64,000 nt of DNA from Leclercia adecarboxylata. GTDB taxonomy: Bacteria; Pseudomonadota; Gammaproteobacteria; Enterobacterales; Enterobacteriaceae. How positions within the stretch are numbered: position 1 is the first letter of the stretch; each line of letters begins with the position of its first letter. The DNA lies in NCBI RefSeq assembly GCF_006874705.1, contig NZ_CP035382.1:3224001-3288000 (forward strand). Reading direction: 5' to 3'. A program made the position numbers and the translations under genes. Shown here piece by piece: positions 27,998-38,089 of the stretch. The notes beneath the pieces are model-generated. The model had not been told where the DNA came from. It did not search any database and saw nothing but the letters and a program-made list of their open reading frames with translations.

Positions 27998-29065
27998 CCC
28001 CGTCACGGCCGCTATCACCAGTAGCGGCCACAAACTTCCCCACACAATGTCCAGACTCGCATCCTTGAGATAGATCTGCTTGGTAATATCGGTGAAGTGG
28101 CGGATCGGGTTTACCCAGGTTAAGTTCTGCAGCCAGACCGGCATATTCTCCACCGGCGAGACATAGCCGGAGAGCAAAATCGCCGGCATCATAAAGACAA
28201 ACACCCCGATAAACGCCTGCTGTTGAGTCGAGCAGAGCGCCGAGATCAGCAGCCCAAAGCCCACCAGCGACAGCCCGTAAATCACCATCGTAAAGTAGAA
28301 CAGCAGAAGCGAACCGGCGAAGGGGATGTGATAGGCCCAGATGCCAATGGCCAGCACGATGCTGGCCTGGAAAGTGGCCACAATCAGCGCCGGAACCGCT
28401 TTGCCGACGAAGATCTGCCAGGTCGCCAGCGGAGAGACCAGCAGCTGATCCAGCGTGCCCTGTTCGCGCTCGCGGGCCACCGACAGCGACGTCACGATCA
28501 TCACCCCGATGGTGGTGATCATGGCGATAAGCGACGGCACCACAAACCATTTGTAGTCGAGGTTCGGGTTGTACCAGTTGCGCACCACCAGCTCGCTGTT
28601 GTTCGGCTTCGGTTTGCCCTCCATCAGCTCCTGCTGATACTCCTTCACCACCTGCTGCAGGTAGTTGGCGGCAATCTGCGCGCTGTTGGAGTTACGCCCG
28701 TCAAGGATCAGCTGCATGGGCGCGGTTTGCAGGGTGTCGAGGTTGCGGGAAAAATCGGCCGGGAAGCGCACCAGCAAGAGCGCCTTTTGCGTGTCGATGG
28801 TCGGCTGTATTTCCTGCGGGCTGTTGAGGATCAGCACGTGGGTAAAGGCTTTGGCGCGGGCAAAGCGCTGGGTCAGCTCCACCGAATGTTTGCCGTTATC
28901 TTCGTTATAGACGGCGATGGTGGCGTTGGTCACCTCCAGGGTGGCCGCCCAAGGGAACAGCAGCACCTGGATCAGCACCGGCAAAATCAAAATCGCCCGG
29001 GTCTGCGGCTCGCGCAGCAGAGATTGCAGCTCTTTGCGGATCAAGGTCCATAAACGGTAAAGCAT
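27959..29065 (-). CDS. ybhR: ABC transporter permease YbhR
   Basis: This 368-residue ABC-2 permease has one N-terminal transmembrane segment, a large periplasmic loop (about residues 45-170) and five further segments. [17 protein letters not shown] is the conserved ABC-2 coupling motif. Together with YbhS and the double ATPase YbhF it forms the YbhFSR exporter, which in E. coli is linked to drug and Na+/Li+ efflux. It is separated from ybhS by a BIME. Confidence 0.95.
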   Translation of the reverse strand: MLYRLWTLIRKELQSLLREPQTRAILILPVLIQVLLFPWAATLEVTNATIAVYNEDNGKHSVELTQRFARAKAFTHVLILNSPQEIQPTIDTQKALLLVRFPADFSRNLDTLQTAPMQLILDGRNSNSAQIAANYLQQVVKEYQQELMEGKPKPNNSELVVRNWYNPNLDYKWFVVPSLIAMITTIGVMIVTSLSVAREREQGTLDQLLVSPLATWQIFVGKAVPALIVATFQASIVLAIGIWAYHIPFAGSLLLFYFTMVIYGLSLVGFGLLISALCSTQQQAFIGVFVFMMPAILLSGYVSPVENMPVWLQNLTWVNPIRHFTDITKQIYLKDASLDIVWGSLWPLLVIAAVTGSVAYAMFRRNIA

Positions 29066-29079
29066 AGTGTCGTCCTCTT

Positions 29080-29157
29080 GTCGGGTGGCGCTTTCGCTTA
29101 CCCGACCTACAAAATCAACGAGACCCGTAGGACCGGTAAGCGCAGCGCCACCGGGCG
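29080..29157. repeat. BIME inside the ybhFSR operon
   Basis: Two inverted REP units (29081-29110 and 29126-29157) lie between ybhS and ybhR, inside one transport operon. The left unit is a variant (TCGGGTGGCGCTTTCGCTTA). Such placement can stabilise the upstream message and lower ybhR relative to ybhS. Confidence 0.87.
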
Positions 29158-29161
29158 AAAC

Positions 29162-30295
29162 CTAATCTAATCGCCGTTTGGTTTTCATCCACGTCAGCCC
29201 GATAAACATCACCGCCGACGCAATCAAAAACAGCAGATTCACAATCAGCACCACCGGAATATTGCCCGCCAGGAACAGGCTTTGCAGGGTGCTGACGAAA
29301 TAGCGCGCCGGGATAATGTAGGTTGCCGCACGGATCGCCGCCGGCATACTGTCGATCTGGAAAATAAACCCGGACAGCATAATCGACGGCAGGAAGGCGG
29401 CATTCAGCGCTACCTGGGCGGCGTTAAACTGGTTGCGGGTGACGGTGGAGATCAACAGCCCCATCCCCAGGGTGCTGAGTAAAAACAGGCTGGTGATGAG
29501 GAACAGCACCAGCAGCGAGCCGCGATAGGGCACGCCGAGAATAAACACTGACACCAGCATGCACAGCAGCATCGCCAGCATCCCGAGGAAGTAGTAGGGG
29601 ATCAGCTTGCACAGCAGCAGTTCCGTGCGCGTCACTTCGGTGGAGAGCAGCGCCTCCATGGTGCCGCGCTCCCACTCGCGGGCGATCACCAGCGAGGTGA
29701 GGATCGCGCCGATAACCGTCATGATAATGGTCACCGCGCCGGGGATAATAAAGTGCTGGCTGATGGCCGCCGGGTTAAACCAGTACCGGGTCTGGACGTC
29801 GATCAACGGCTCGAACGTTTCACCGCGGTCTTCCGCCCGCTGCATCTGCCACAGCTGCCAGATCCCTTCGCTGTAGCCCTGCACAAAGTTGGCGGTGTTC
29901 GGCTCGCTGCCGTCGGTGATCACCTGGATCGGGGCGGTATCGCCCGGGCGCGCCATGCGGGCCGCGAAATCCACCGGAATGACGATCAGCCCGCGAATGC
30001 GCCCGGCCTGCATCATCTGGATCAGCTGCTGGCGGTCATCGCTGATGGTGGCGTCGATATAGGGCGAGCCGGTCATGGCGTGGGTGAAGTCGAGCGCCTC
30101 TTCGCTGCGCTGCTCCAGCAGGATCCCGACCCGCAGCTTGCTGGAGTCCAGGTTAATGCCGTAGCCAAAGATAAACAAAAGCAGCAGGGGGATCACCACC
30201 GCAATCAGCCAGCTGCTCGGGTCGCGCACAATCTGCCGCGTCTCTTTGATGCACAGGGCGCGCACCCGACGCCAGGAGAGGGCGGTATCAGACAT
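29162..30295 (-). CDS. ybhS: ABC transporter permease YbhS
   Basis: This 377-residue ABC-2 permease has the E. coli length when started at the ATG at 30295; a second in-frame ATG at 30301 would add two residues. Topology is like YbhR: one N-terminal segment (about 26-45), a periplasmic domain and a C-terminal five-segment bundle, with [17 protein letters not shown] as the coupling motif. The start overlaps the ybhF stop by 8 bases. Partner of YbhR and YbhF. Confidence 0.95.
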   Translation of the reverse strand: MSDTALSWRRVRALCIKETRQIVRDPSSWLIAVVIPLLLLFIFGYGINLDSSKLRVGILLEQRSEEALDFTHAMTGSPYIDATISDDRQQLIQMMQAGRIRGLIVIPVDFAARMARPGDTAPIQVITDGSEPNTANFVQGYSEGIWQLWQMQRAEDRGETFEPLIDVQTRYWFNPAAISQHFIIPGAVTIIMTVIGAILTSLVIAREWERGTMEALLSTEVTRTELLLCKLIPYYFLGMLAMLLCMLVSVFILGVPYRGSLLVLFLITSLFLLSTLGMGLLISTVTRNQFNAAQVALNAAFLPSIMLSGFIFQIDSMPAAIRAATYIIPARYFVSTLQSLFLAGNIPVVLIVNLLFLIASAVMFIGLTWMKTKRRLD

Positions 30296-32024
30296 GGCCA
30301 TGCTCCTTATCCCAGTCGTTAATCAGCGAAATAAAGGCCTGCTCCATGGTGGGGTCGGGCTGTTGCTCGTCCGCCACCTGAGCTTTGAGATCGTCAGGCG
30401 TGCCGTGGGCGATCAGCTTGCCGCGGTACACCAGCCCGATGCGGTCGCAGTACTCCGCCTCGTCCATAAAGTGGGTGGTGACCATCACGGTAACCCCTTT
30501 CTCCACCATGCTGTTGATATGCAGCCAGAACTCGCGGCGGGTGAGGGGGTCGACGCCGGAGGTCGGTTCATCGAGGAACAGAATGTCCGGCTCATGCATC
30601 AGGGAGCAGGCCAGCGCCAGCCGCTGCTTAAATCCGAGCGGCAGATCGTCAGTGGCGTGGCTGGCGATGTTGCTTAAACCAAAAGCCTCGCTCATGCGGG
30701 CGATCTTCTCACTCTGCACCCGTCCGCGCAGGCCGTAGACCCCGGAGAAGAAGCGCAGGTTCTGCTCCACCGTCAGGTTGCCGTACAGGGAGAATTTTTG
30801 CGCCATGTAGCCCAGGTGCTGGCGCGCCTTGCCGGAGCTGACTTTTAAATCCATATCCAACACCAGCGCCTTACCGGCGGTGGGCACCAGCAGGCCGCAC
30901 ATCATTTTGAAGGTGGTGGATTTGCCCGCGCCGTTGGGACCCAGCAGACCAAAGATCTCCCCGCGTTTCACGGCAAAGTTCACGTCATCCGTCGCGGCAA
31001 AATCACCGAACTTTTTGGTCAGGGATTTGGCTTCAATTACCGTTTCGCCCGGCGTGCCTTCCACGGTATGCAGAATGGCCCCCAGCGGGGATTCCGCGGT
31101 GCCTGCCCCGCCGAGCAGATCGATAAAGGCATCTTCAAAGCGTGGGGCGGTCTCCTCGATGTGCAGATCCGGCAGATCCGCACTCTGGCGCAGATCGTCG
31201 GCGCTGGCCTCTTTTGTGAGGATCACCCGCACCGATTTCCCCTGAATCATCCCGTCGCTCACCTGGGGCAGCTTCAGCACCCGCTGCAGCAGGCGGCGGT
31301 TGTTCTCATGGGGCGAGTGCAGTAACAGGCTGCGCCCGGTCATGCTTTGGGTCAGCTTAGTCGGATCGCCCTGATAGAGCAGCTCCCCTTCGTTCATCAG
31401 CAGCACGTCCCGGCACTGCTCTGCTTCGTCGAGGTACGAGGTGCTCCAGAGGATCAACATCCCGTCGCCCGCCAGCTCATGCACCATCTGCCATAGCTCG
31501 CGGCGGGAGATGGGATCCACCCCAACGCCGGGCTCGTCCAGCAGCAACACCTTCGGTTCGCCTACCAGGGTGCAGGCGAGCCCCAGCTTCTGCTTCATGC
31601 CGCCGGAAAGTTTGCCCGCCAGCCGGTCGGTGAAGGGACCCAGCGCGGTAAAGTCGAGCAAGCGCTGAAAGGTCTTCTGCCGCGTCTCGCCGGTGACGCT
31701 GCGCAGATCGGCGTACAGGGTCAGGTTCTCCATCACCGTCAGATCCTCGTACAGGCCGAATTTCTGCGGCATGTAGCCCAGCATCGCATGCAGGGCGCGA
31801 TCGTCCTGGATGGGATCCAGCCCCAGCACGCTGGCTGTCCCTTCGTCGGGCTTCAGCAGCCCGGCCAGCATTCGCATCAGGGTGGTTTTGCCCGCGCCGT
31901 CCGGGCCGACCAGCCCGGTGACGTAGCCTTTCTGCAGCGTACAGTCGAGCGGCGCGACGGCGGGCTTCTCCATCCCGGCAAAGCGTTTAACCAGCCCGGT
32001 GAGCTGGATCACCGCGTCACTCAT
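30288..32024 (-). CDS. ybhF: Tandem ABC ATPase YbhF
   Basis: This 578-residue protein has two fused nucleotide-binding domains. The first has GPDGAGKTT and [12 protein letters not shown]; the second has GPNGAGKST and the less usual signature [12 protein letters not shown], also present in E. coli YbhF. Both Walker B motifs are intact ([18 protein letters not shown]). It powers the YbhSR permeases. The ATG at 32024 gives the E. coli length; a start at 32036 is possible. It overlaps ybhG by 8 bases. Confidence 0.96.
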   Translation of the reverse strand: MSDAVIQLTGLVKRFAGMEKPAVAPLDCTLQKGYVTGLVGPDGAGKTTLMRMLAGLLKPDEGTASVLGLDPIQDDRALHAMLGYMPQKFGLYEDLTVMENLTLYADLRSVTGETRQKTFQRLLDFTALGPFTDRLAGKLSGGMKQKLGLACTLVGEPKVLLLDEPGVGVDPISRRELWQMVHELAGDGMLILWSTSYLDEAEQCRDVLLMNEGELLYQGDPTKLTQSMTGRSLLLHSPHENNRRLLQRVLKLPQVSDGMIQGKSVRVILTKEASADDLRQSADLPDLHIEETAPRFEDAFIDLLGGAGTAESPLGAILHTVEGTPGETVIEAKSLTKKFGDFAATDDVNFAVKRGEIFGLLGPNGAGKSTTFKMMCGLLVPTAGKALVLDMDLKVSSGKARQHLGYMAQKFSLYGNLTVEQNLRFFSGVYGLRGRVQSEKIARMSEAFGLSNIASHATDDLPLGFKQRLALACSLMHEPDILFLDEPTSGVDPLTRREFWLHINSMVEKGVTVMVTTHFMDEAEYCDRIGLVYRGKLIAHGTPDDLKAQVADEQQPDPTMEQAFISLINDWDKEHGHV

Positions 32025-33012
32025 GGGCTTGCCCATTATCGAAGCTGACCGTTACCGGCATCCCCTGGCGCAGGGAATCGTCGGCATCGTTGACGATAAT
32101 GCGCAGGCGATAGACCAGATCGGTGCGCAGGTCCGGGGTTTCCACGGTTTTCGGCGTGAATTCGGCGGTAGGGGAGACAAAGCCGATTTTCCCGTGATAA
32201 GGCTTGTCGGGGCGGCCGTCGGTATAGAGCAGCACTTCGCGCCCCGGTTTAGCCTCCCCGAGACTGGCTTCATTGACGTAGGCCCGCACCCACACCGGGC
32301 GGGTCAGGGAGAGGGTCAGCACCGTGCTGCCCGCGTTCAGCATGCTGCCGGGCTCGACGGCGCGGGTCAGCAGCGTGCCGTTAGCCGGGGCTACCAGGGT
32401 GGTGTCGTGCAGATCCAGCTGCGCCTGCGCCAGCTGGGCCTGGGCCTGTTCGAGGCTGGCTTTGGCCTGGGCGATATCCTGCTCGCGGTTGCCGGAGCGG
32501 TACTGGCGCAACTTATCCTGGGAAGATCTCAGGGTTGCCAGCGCCTGGTCGCGCGAGGAGCGGGCGTTCTCCAGATCGTTAGCCGACACGGTGCGGCTTT
32601 TCCACAGCCCCTGCTGACGGTTAAAGAAGTTCTGCGCATAGTCATAGGCGGCCTGGGCCTGTTTGACGGCGGCAGCGGCCTGGGCCACCTCTTCGTCGCG
32701 GTAGCCCGCCTGCATCAAATCGTATTGCGCCTGAGCCACGGAGACGCCCGCCTGGGCCTGCATCAGGGCATTCTGGTACGGGGCTTTGTCCAGCTCGCCC
32801 AGCGTCTGCCCGGCGGCGATGGTATCCCCTTCGTCCACGGTTAATGACGCCAGCCGTCCGCCGACGCGAAAGCTCATGTTGACGGTGCGGATATCGACGT
32901 TGCCGTAGAGAGTCAGCGTTTTATCCTGCTGACTCTGATACCACAGCCAGCCGCCGATCCCGGCGGCCAGCACCACGATCGCTGCCACAATAATGACAAC
33001 CGGTTTTTTCAT
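32017..33012 (-). CDS. ybhG: HlyD-family membrane fusion protein YbhG
   Basis: This 331-residue periplasmic adaptor is anchored by an N-terminal transmembrane segment (about residues 5-24). A biotinyl-lipoyl half ([17 protein letters not shown]), an Ala/Gln-rich alpha-hairpin (about 85-200) and the second lipoyl half ([12 protein letters not shown]) follow. It links the YbhFSR pump to an outer-membrane channel such as TolC. It overlaps cecR by 4 bases. Confidence 0.95.
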   Translation of the reverse strand: MKKPVVIIVAAIVVLAAGIGGWLWYQSQQDKTLTLYGNVDIRTVNMSFRVGGRLASLTVDEGDTIAAGQTLGELDKAPYQNALMQAQAGVSVAQAQYDLMQAGYRDEEVAQAAAAVKQAQAAYDYAQNFFNRQQGLWKSRTVSANDLENARSSRDQALATLRSSQDKLRQYRSGNREQDIAQAKASLEQAQAQLAQAQLDLHDTTLVAPANGTLLTRAVEPGSMLNAGSTVLTLSLTRPVWVRAYVNEASLGEAKPGREVLLYTDGRPDKPYHGKIGFVSPTAEFTPKTVETPDLRTDLVYRLRIIVNDADDSLRQGMPVTVSFDNGQAHE

Positions 33013-33686
33013 GACTCCAGGCTCCTTTGCGTTAACCCCTGCAGGATCAAATCGACATGACAGGTGATGACCTGGCTTATCTGCAGGGCTTTATCCTCAT
33101 CAAATTCGGTCCAGCCGGTGCGTAACAAAATGGTTTCCCGCCCGAGGCGAAAGGCGAGCACTTCGCCCAGCAGGGCATGGGTATGCAGGATGGTCTGCGT
33201 GTCGCTGGCGTCGCGACCGGTATAGGCAGCCACCAGCCGGGTCAGATGGGTGTGCATCGGGGCGATAACCCGATCGTGCACCAGCTGGTAAGCGGCGGAA
33301 GGCGAGAGCTGCTCCCGTGAGATAAACTTACTCAGGTTTAGCGTATCGTCATGGGTCAGCAGCTGAATCATATTGTTGCAGGCGGTTAAAATCAGTTCGC
33401 GAATGGCGGCGCGATCCGGCGCGGGCTCGTCCAGCAGGGCAGTGGCCGTCTCCACGTGCGGGCGAAAGTGAGTGCCGATGAAGTCGGCGATCCACTGGGC
33501 GCAGGCGAGGTAGAGATCCTCTTTCGAGCCAAAATAGTAGGTAATGGCGGCGATGTTCTGCCCCGCCTGGGCGGCGATATCGCGGGTGGTGGCATGCAGC
33601 CCGTATTCGCCAAACTGCGCCAGCGCGGCGGCAATCAGCTGGCTTTTGGCCTGTTCGCCTTTAGTGGTGGTCGGGATCGGATTCAT
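33009..33686 (-). CDS. cecR: TetR-family regulator CecR
   Basis: This 225-residue TetR-type repressor has a helix-turn-helix at about residues 25-60 ([23 protein letters not shown]). In E. coli CecR (YbiH) controls ybhGFSR and rhlE and affects cefoperazone and chloramphenicol sensitivity. The frame is open 52 codons upstream, but the ATG at 33686 gives the family N terminus and leaves the operator palindrome outside the gene. First gene of the efflux operon. Confidence 0.93.
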   Translation of the reverse strand: MNPIPTTTKGEQAKSQLIAAALAQFGEYGLHATTRDIAAQAGQNIAAITYYFGSKEDLYLACAQWIADFIGTHFRPHVETATALLDEPAPDRAAIRELILTACNNMIQLLTHDDTLNLSKFISREQLSPSAAYQLVHDRVIAPMHTHLTRLVAAYTGRDASDTQTILHTHALLGEVLAFRLGRETILLRTGWTEFDEDKALQISQVITCHVDLILQGLTQRSLES

Positions 33687-33693
33687 AGGGCAT

Positions 33694-33725
33694 ATAATCT
33701 TAATCAATCGATTGATTAAGATTAT
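33694..33725. promoter_or_regulatory. CecR operator: perfect 32-bp palindrome
   Basis: Bases 33694-33709 (ATAATCTTAATCAATC) and 33710-33725 are exact reverse complements with no spacer. It lies 8 bases before the cecR start and between the divergent cecR and rhlE genes, both CecR targets in E. coli. TetR proteins bind such sites as dimers or pairs of dimers. Confidence 0.85.
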
Positions 33726-33767
33726 GACTGTTTTTTGAGCTTGTCCAGTCCGCTTGTTCAATGTTGC

Positions 33768-33797
33768 GCCGGGCGGCACTGCGTCTGCCCGGCCTAC
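33768..33797. repeat. REP palindrome between cecR and rhlE
   Basis: A single REP-like unit (GCCGGGCGGCACTGCG, ending GCCCGGCCTAC) lies between the operator and rhlE. This is unusual because REP units usually follow genes rather than sit between divergent promoters. Confidence 0.75.
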
Positions 33798-33956
33798 GTA
33801 ATAGCGTGGATGCATCTGTTTGCGGGATATTTTATGCGCCACGTCACAAAAGCTGCTACACTCCGCTGCTTCGCGACACCGTGGTTTTTGTCCTTCTATT
33901 TGTCATTATCTCCCTGAAAACTACACCTGAAATGGTCGGGGCGGTTCGGAGTTGTT

Positions 33957-35321
33957 ATGTCTTTTGATACCCTTGGCCTGAACCCGGAAATCCTGCGTGC
34001 TGTAGAAGAGCAGGGCTACCGCGAACCTACCCCTATTCAGCAGCAGGCCATTCCTGCCGTGCTGGCCGGCCGCGACCTGATGGCCAGCGCCCAGACCGGG
34101 ACCGGTAAAACCGCCGGCTTTACCCTGCCGCTGCTGCAACGCCTGATTCAGAAAGAGCCGCACGCCAAGGGCCGTCGCCCGGTGCGCGCCCTGATCCTGA
34201 CCCCGACCCGTGAACTCGCCGCCCAGGTGGGTGAGAACGTGCGTGAGTACAGCCGCTATCTCAACATCCGCTCGCTGGTGGTGTTCGGTGGGGTCAGCAT
34301 TAACCCGCAGATGATGAAACTGCGCAGCGGCGTGGACGTGCTGGTAGCGACCCCGGGCCGCCTGCTCGATCTGGAACACCAGAACGCCGTCAAGCTCGAC
34401 AGCGTGGAAATCCTGGTGCTCGACGAAGCCGACCGCATGCTCGACATGGGCTTCATTCACGATATTCGCCGCGTGCTGGCAAAACTGCCGACCCGCCGCC
34501 AGAACCTGCTCTTCTCCGCTACCTTCTCCGACGAGATCAAAGGCCTGGCGGAAAAACTGCTGCACAACCCGCTGGAAGTGGAAGTGGCGCGCCGCAATAC
34601 CGCCTCCGAGCAGGTGACCCAGCATGTGCACATGGTGGACAAAAAGCGCAAGCGCGAGCTGCTGTCGCAGATGATTGGCGAAGGCAACTGGCAGCAGGTG
34701 CTGGTCTTCACCCGCACCAAGCACGGCGCAAACCATCTGGCAGAACAGCTGAACAAAGACGGGATCCGCAGCGCGGCTATCCACGGCAACAAGAGCCAGG
34801 GCGCACGTACCCGCGCGCTGGCAGATTTTAAATCCGGCGATATCCGCGTGCTGGTGGCGACCGACATCGCCGCCCGTGGTCTGGACATCGAAGAGCTGCC
34901 GCACGTGGTCAACTACGAGCTGCCGAACGTCCCGGAAGATTACGTCCACCGTATCGGCCGTACCGGTCGTGCAGCGGCCACCGGCGAAGCGCTGTCGCTG
35001 GTCTGTGTGGATGAAATTAAACTGCTGCGCGATATCGAACGCCTGCTGAAGAAAGAGATCCCGCGCATCGCCCTTGCGGGTTATGACGTGGATCCGTCGA
35101 TCAAAGCTGAGCCGATCCAGAACGGTCGCCAGGGTGGCGGTCGCGGTCAGGGCGGTGGACGCGGGCAGGGCGGCGGCGGTCGTGGTCAGCAGCAGCCGCG
35201 CCGTAGCGAAGGCGGCGCGCCGAAAGCGGCCAGCAAGCCACCGCGTCGCGATGGTGAAGCGAAACCGGCCGGGGAAGGCCAGCGCCGACGCCGTCCGCGC
35301 AAACCTGCCAGCGCACAGTAA
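33957..35321 (+). CDS. rhlE: ATP-dependent RNA helicase RhlE
   Basis: RhlE is a DEAD-box helicase that takes part in ribosome maturation. The 454-residue protein shows the Q motif [10 protein letters not shown], motif [15 protein letters not shown], motif [10 protein letters not shown], motif III SAT and motif [10 protein letters not shown]. The C-terminal tail from about residue 382 is a Gly/Arg/Gln-rich RNA-binding tail with repeated GGGRGQ units. CecR control is expected from the palindrome upstream. A terminator follows. Confidence 0.96.
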   Translation: MSFDTLGLNPEILRAVEEQGYREPTPIQQQAIPAVLAGRDLMASAQTGTGKTAGFTLPLLQRLIQKEPHAKGRRPVRALILTPTRELAAQVGENVREYSRYLNIRSLVVFGGVSINPQMMKLRSGVDVLVATPGRLLDLEHQNAVKLDSVEILVLDEADRMLDMGFIHDIRRVLAKLPTRRQNLLFSATFSDEIKGLAEKLLHNPLEVEVARRNTASEQVTQHVHMVDKKRKRELLSQMIGEGNWQQVLVFTRTKHGANHLAEQLNKDGIRSAAIHGNKSQGARTRALADFKSGDIRVLVATDIAARGLDIEELPHVVNYELPNVPEDYVHRIGRTGRAAATGEALSLVCVDEIKLLRDIERLLKKEIPRIALAGYDVDPSIKAEPIQNGRQGGGRGQGGGRGQGGGGRGQQQPRRSEGGAPKAASKPPRRDGEAKPAGEGQRRRRPRKPASAQ

Positions 35322-35326
35322 TCTGG

Positions 35327-35356
35327 AAGCCCGGTCGTAAAGCCGGGCTTTTCTTT
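35327..35356 (+). terminator. Intrinsic terminator after rhlE
   Basis: AAGCCCGG (35327-35334) and CCGGGCTT (35343-35350) form an 8-bp stem followed by TTCTTTT. Confidence 0.85.
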
Positions 35357-35383
35357 TGCGGCCCGCTTAAGAAAGTGCCACAA

Positions 35384-35403
35384 TAGTGGCTGTTTATACA
35401 GTA
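35384..35403 (+). promoter_or_regulatory. LexA-like box upstream of dinG
   Basis: TAGTGGCTGTTTATACAGTA lies 14 bases before dinG. The right half (CAGTA) is canonical; the left half reads GTG where CTG is the consensus. The E. coli dinG box is also imperfect on that side, so weak SOS control is likely. Confidence 0.7.
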
Positions 35404-35416
35404 TTTCAGGTCCATC

Positions 35417-37594
35417 ATGGCTTTAACCGCCGCGCTGAAAGCGCAAATTGCCGCCTGGTATAAGGCGCTGCAACAGCAGATCCCCGACTTTATCCCCCGC
35501 GCACCGCAACGGCAGATGATTGCCGATGTGGCAAAAACGCTGGCCGGTGACGAGGGGCGACATCTGGCAATTGAAGCCCCGACCGGGGTCGGTAAAACCC
35601 TCTCCTACCTGATCCCCGGCATCGCTATCGCCCGGGAAGAACAAAAGACGCTGGTGGTGAGCACCGCCAACGTAGCCCTGCAGGATCAGATCTACAGTAA
35701 AGACCTGCCCCTGCTGCGCAAGATCATCCCCGAGCTGCGCTTTACCGCCGCCTTCGGGCGCGGGCGTTACGTTTGCCCGCGCAATCTGGCCGCCCTTGCC
35801 AGCAGCGAACCGACCCAGCAGGATCTGCTGGCGTTTCTTGATGACGAGCTGACCCCTAACAACAAGGCCGAGCAGGAGCAGTGCGCAAAGCTGAAGACCG
35901 ATCTCGACGGCTACAAGTGGGACGGCCTGCGCGATCACACCGATCAGGCCATCAGCGACGACCTCTGGCGCAGGCTCAGCACCGATAAAGCAAGCTGCCT
36001 GAACCGCAACTGCCACTACTACCGCGAATGCCCGTTCTTTGTCGCCCGCCGTGAAATTCAGGAGGCCGAAGTGGTGGTCGCCAACCACGCCCTGGTGATG
36101 GCGGCCATGGAGAGCGAAGCGGTACTGCCGGACCCGAAACATCTGCTGCTGGTGCTGGATGAAGGCCATCATCTGCCGGACGTTGCCCGCGATGCGCTGG
36201 AGATGAGCGCCGAGATCACCGCCCCCTGGTTCCGCCTGCAGCTGGATCTCTTCTGCAAGCTGGTTGCCACCTGCATGGATCAGTTCCGCCCGAAAACCAT
36301 CCCGCCGCTGGCGGTCCCGGAGCGCCTCAGCGAGCACTGCGAAACCATTTACACCCATATCGCCTCGCTGAATAACATCCTCAATCTCTATCTCCCGCCC
36401 GGACAGGAGGCGGAGCACCGCTTTGAGATGGGCGAGCTGCCGGATGAGATCATGACCCTTTGCCGCGAGCTGGCGCAGCTTATCGAAAAACTGCGCGGGC
36501 TGGCGGAGCTGTTTTTAAACGATCTCAGTGAAAAGACCGGCACCCATGACGTGGTGCGTGTGCACCGGGTACTGTTGCAGATGAACCGCGCGCTCGGCAT
36601 GTTCGAAGGGCAGAGCAAGCTGTGGCGGCTGGCGTCGATGGCCCAGGCCTCCGGCGCGCCGGTCACCAAGTGGGCGACGCGGGAAGTCAGGGAGGGGCAG
36701 GTGCATCTCTTCTTCCACTGCGCGGGCATTCGCGTCAGCGATCAGCTGGAAAAACTGCTCTGGCGCAGCGTCCCGCATGTGGTGGTCACCTCCGCCACGC
36801 TGCGCTCGTTGAACAGCTTCTCGCGGTTGCAGGAGATGAGCGGCCTGAAGGAGAAAGCGGGCGATCGTTTTGTGGCCCTCGATTCGCCGTTCAACCACTG
36901 CGAGCAGGGCAAGCTGGTGATCCCGCGCATGCAGTTTGAGCCGCTGATCGACAACGAAGAGCAGCATCTTGCCGAGATGGCGGCCTACTTCCGCGAACAG
37001 CTGGAAAGCAAAAAATACCCCGGCATGCTGGTGCTGTTCGCCAGCGCCCGGGCGATGAATCTCTTTTTAACCTTCGTCACCGATCTGCGCCTGCTTCTGC
37101 TGGTGCAGGGGGATCAGCCCCGCTACCGGCTGGTGGAACTCCACCGTAAACGGATAGACAGCGGGGAGCGCAGCGTGCTGGTGGGGCTCCAGTCGTTCGC
37201 GGAGGGGCTGGATCTGAAGGGCGATTACCTGACCCAGGTGCACATCCACAAGATTGCCTTCCCGCCCATCGACAGCCCGGTAGTGCTGACCGAGGGCGAG
37301 TGGCTGAAAAGCCTCAACCGCTTCCCGTTTGAGGTGCAGAGCCTGCCGGCGGCGTCGTTCAACCTGATCCAGCAGGTCGGGCGCCTGATCCGCAGCCACA
37401 GCTGCTGGGGTGAGGTGGTGATCTACGATAAACGCCTGCTGACCAAAAACTACGGCAAGCGTCTGCTGAATGCCCTGCCGGTGTTTCCTATCGAGCAGCC
37501 CGAGGTGCCCGAAGTAAAAAAACGCCCGGCTAAACTTGCCGCCGGGCGTAAAAAAAGCATCCATGCCAAGAGGCGCGGTCCTACTGGTAAGTGA
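35417..37594 (+). CDS. dinG: SOS-inducible iron-sulfur DNA helicase DinG
   Basis: DinG is a 5'-3' helicase of the XPD family that unwinds D-loops, R-loops and DNA-RNA hybrids. The 725-residue protein has Walker A EAPTGVGKTLSY (about residues 51-62), [4Fe-4S] cysteines in RYVCPRN and SCLNRNCHYYRECPFF, a DEGH box (VLDEGHHLPD) and SATL. E. coli DinG has 716 residues. The last 25 codons run through the hairpin at 37516-37555, which is the terminator of the opposite fimbrial operon, and overlap its last gene by 14 bases, so the tail sequence seems to have been shaped by the insertion. Confidence 0.95.
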   Translation: MALTAALKAQIAAWYKALQQQIPDFIPRAPQRQMIADVAKTLAGDEGRHLAIEAPTGVGKTLSYLIPGIAIAREEQKTLVVSTANVALQDQIYSKDLPLLRKIIPELRFTAAFGRGRYVCPRNLAALASSEPTQQDLLAFLDDELTPNNKAEQEQCAKLKTDLDGYKWDGLRDHTDQAISDDLWRRLSTDKASCLNRNCHYYRECPFFVARREIQEAEVVVANHALVMAAMESEAVLPDPKHLLLVLDEGHHLPDVARDALEMSAEITAPWFRLQLDLFCKLVATCMDQFRPKTIPPLAVPERLSEHCETIYTHIASLNNILNLYLPPGQEAEHRFEMGELPDEIMTLCRELAQLIEKLRGLAELFLNDLSEKTGTHDVVRVHRVLLQMNRALGMFEGQSKLWRLASMAQASGAPVTKWATREVREGQVHLFFHCAGIRVSDQLEKLLWRSVPHVVVTSATLRSLNSFSRLQEMSGLKEKAGDRFVALDSPFNHCEQGKLVIPRMQFEPLIDNEEQHLAEMAAYFREQLESKKYPGMLVLFASARAMNLFLTFVTDLRLLLLVQGDQPRYRLVELHRKRIDSGERSVLVGLQSFAEGLDLKGDYLTQVHIHKIAFPPIDSPVVLTEGEWLKSLNRFPFEVQSLPAASFNLIQQVGRLIRSHSCWGEVVIYDKRLLTKNYGKRLLNALPVFPIEQPEVPEVKKRPAKLAAGRKKSIHAKRRGPTGK
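37516..37555 (-). terminator. Terminator of the fimbrial operon, inside dinG
   Basis: The stem ACGCCCGGC / GCCGGGCGT (37522-37530 / 37541-37549) reads on the minus strand into TTTTTTT, so it ends the minus-strand fimbrial transcript. It is wholly contained in the coding sequence of dinG on the plus strand. Confidence 0.8.
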
Positions 37595-38081
37595 AGGTAA
37601 ACTGCACCACGCTTGAAAACTCGCCCGCGCTGACCGGGGTATGCGAGGCGTAATAGCGTGCCGCCATCGGGAAATCGGCGGTGTGGGTGAGCGGGTCGAC
37701 CACCGCATTGAAGCGCGCTTCCGGCGCCAGAATGATCGCGTCGGTGCGGTCTGCCAGCTCCAGCGCCAGCCCTCTGGCCGTGCCGGTGTTGGCAAACTTA
37801 AACGGGTGGAGGGTGTCGCGCTGCCCCTCCAGGTTGATCGTCGCCAGGGTCAAGTTTTGCGGGCAATGCGAGAGGGTAATATCAAAGTTCTTCCACACCC
37901 CGGTGTCCCCCACCGATTTAAAATCACTGGCAACGGCCTGGCCGAGATCGACCACCTTGTTCTGGCTGGCGCTGTCCACCTCGCAGGCGGTGTCGTAAAT
38001 ATTGCCTTTGATGCTGAGGATCACGTCGGTGGCCGGGGCAGACGCGCTGGTCAGCAGCAGTAGCAGGGCAACGTATTTCAT
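37581..38081 (-). CDS. Minor fimbrial subunit
   Basis: This 166-residue type-1-like pilin has a signal peptide (MKYVALLLLLTSASAPA). A single Cys pair (ACEVD about residue 34, SHCPQ about residue 73) and the C-terminal donor-strand-type ending FTFTYQ follow. I chose the ATG at 38081; a GTG at 38093 overlapping the adhesin stop is an alternative. Last gene of the operon, so it is likely an adaptor or terminating subunit. No close match to a named pilin was recognised. Confidence 0.8.
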   Translation of the reverse strand: MKYVALLLLLTSASAPATDVILSIKGNIYDTACEVDSASQNKVVDLGQAVASDFKSVGDTGVWKNFDITLSHCPQNLTLATINLEGQRDTLHPFKFANTGTARGLALELADRTDAIILAPEARFNAVVDPLTHTADFPMAARYYASHTPVSAGEFSSVVQFTFTYQ

Positions 38082-38089
38082 CGGGGATC

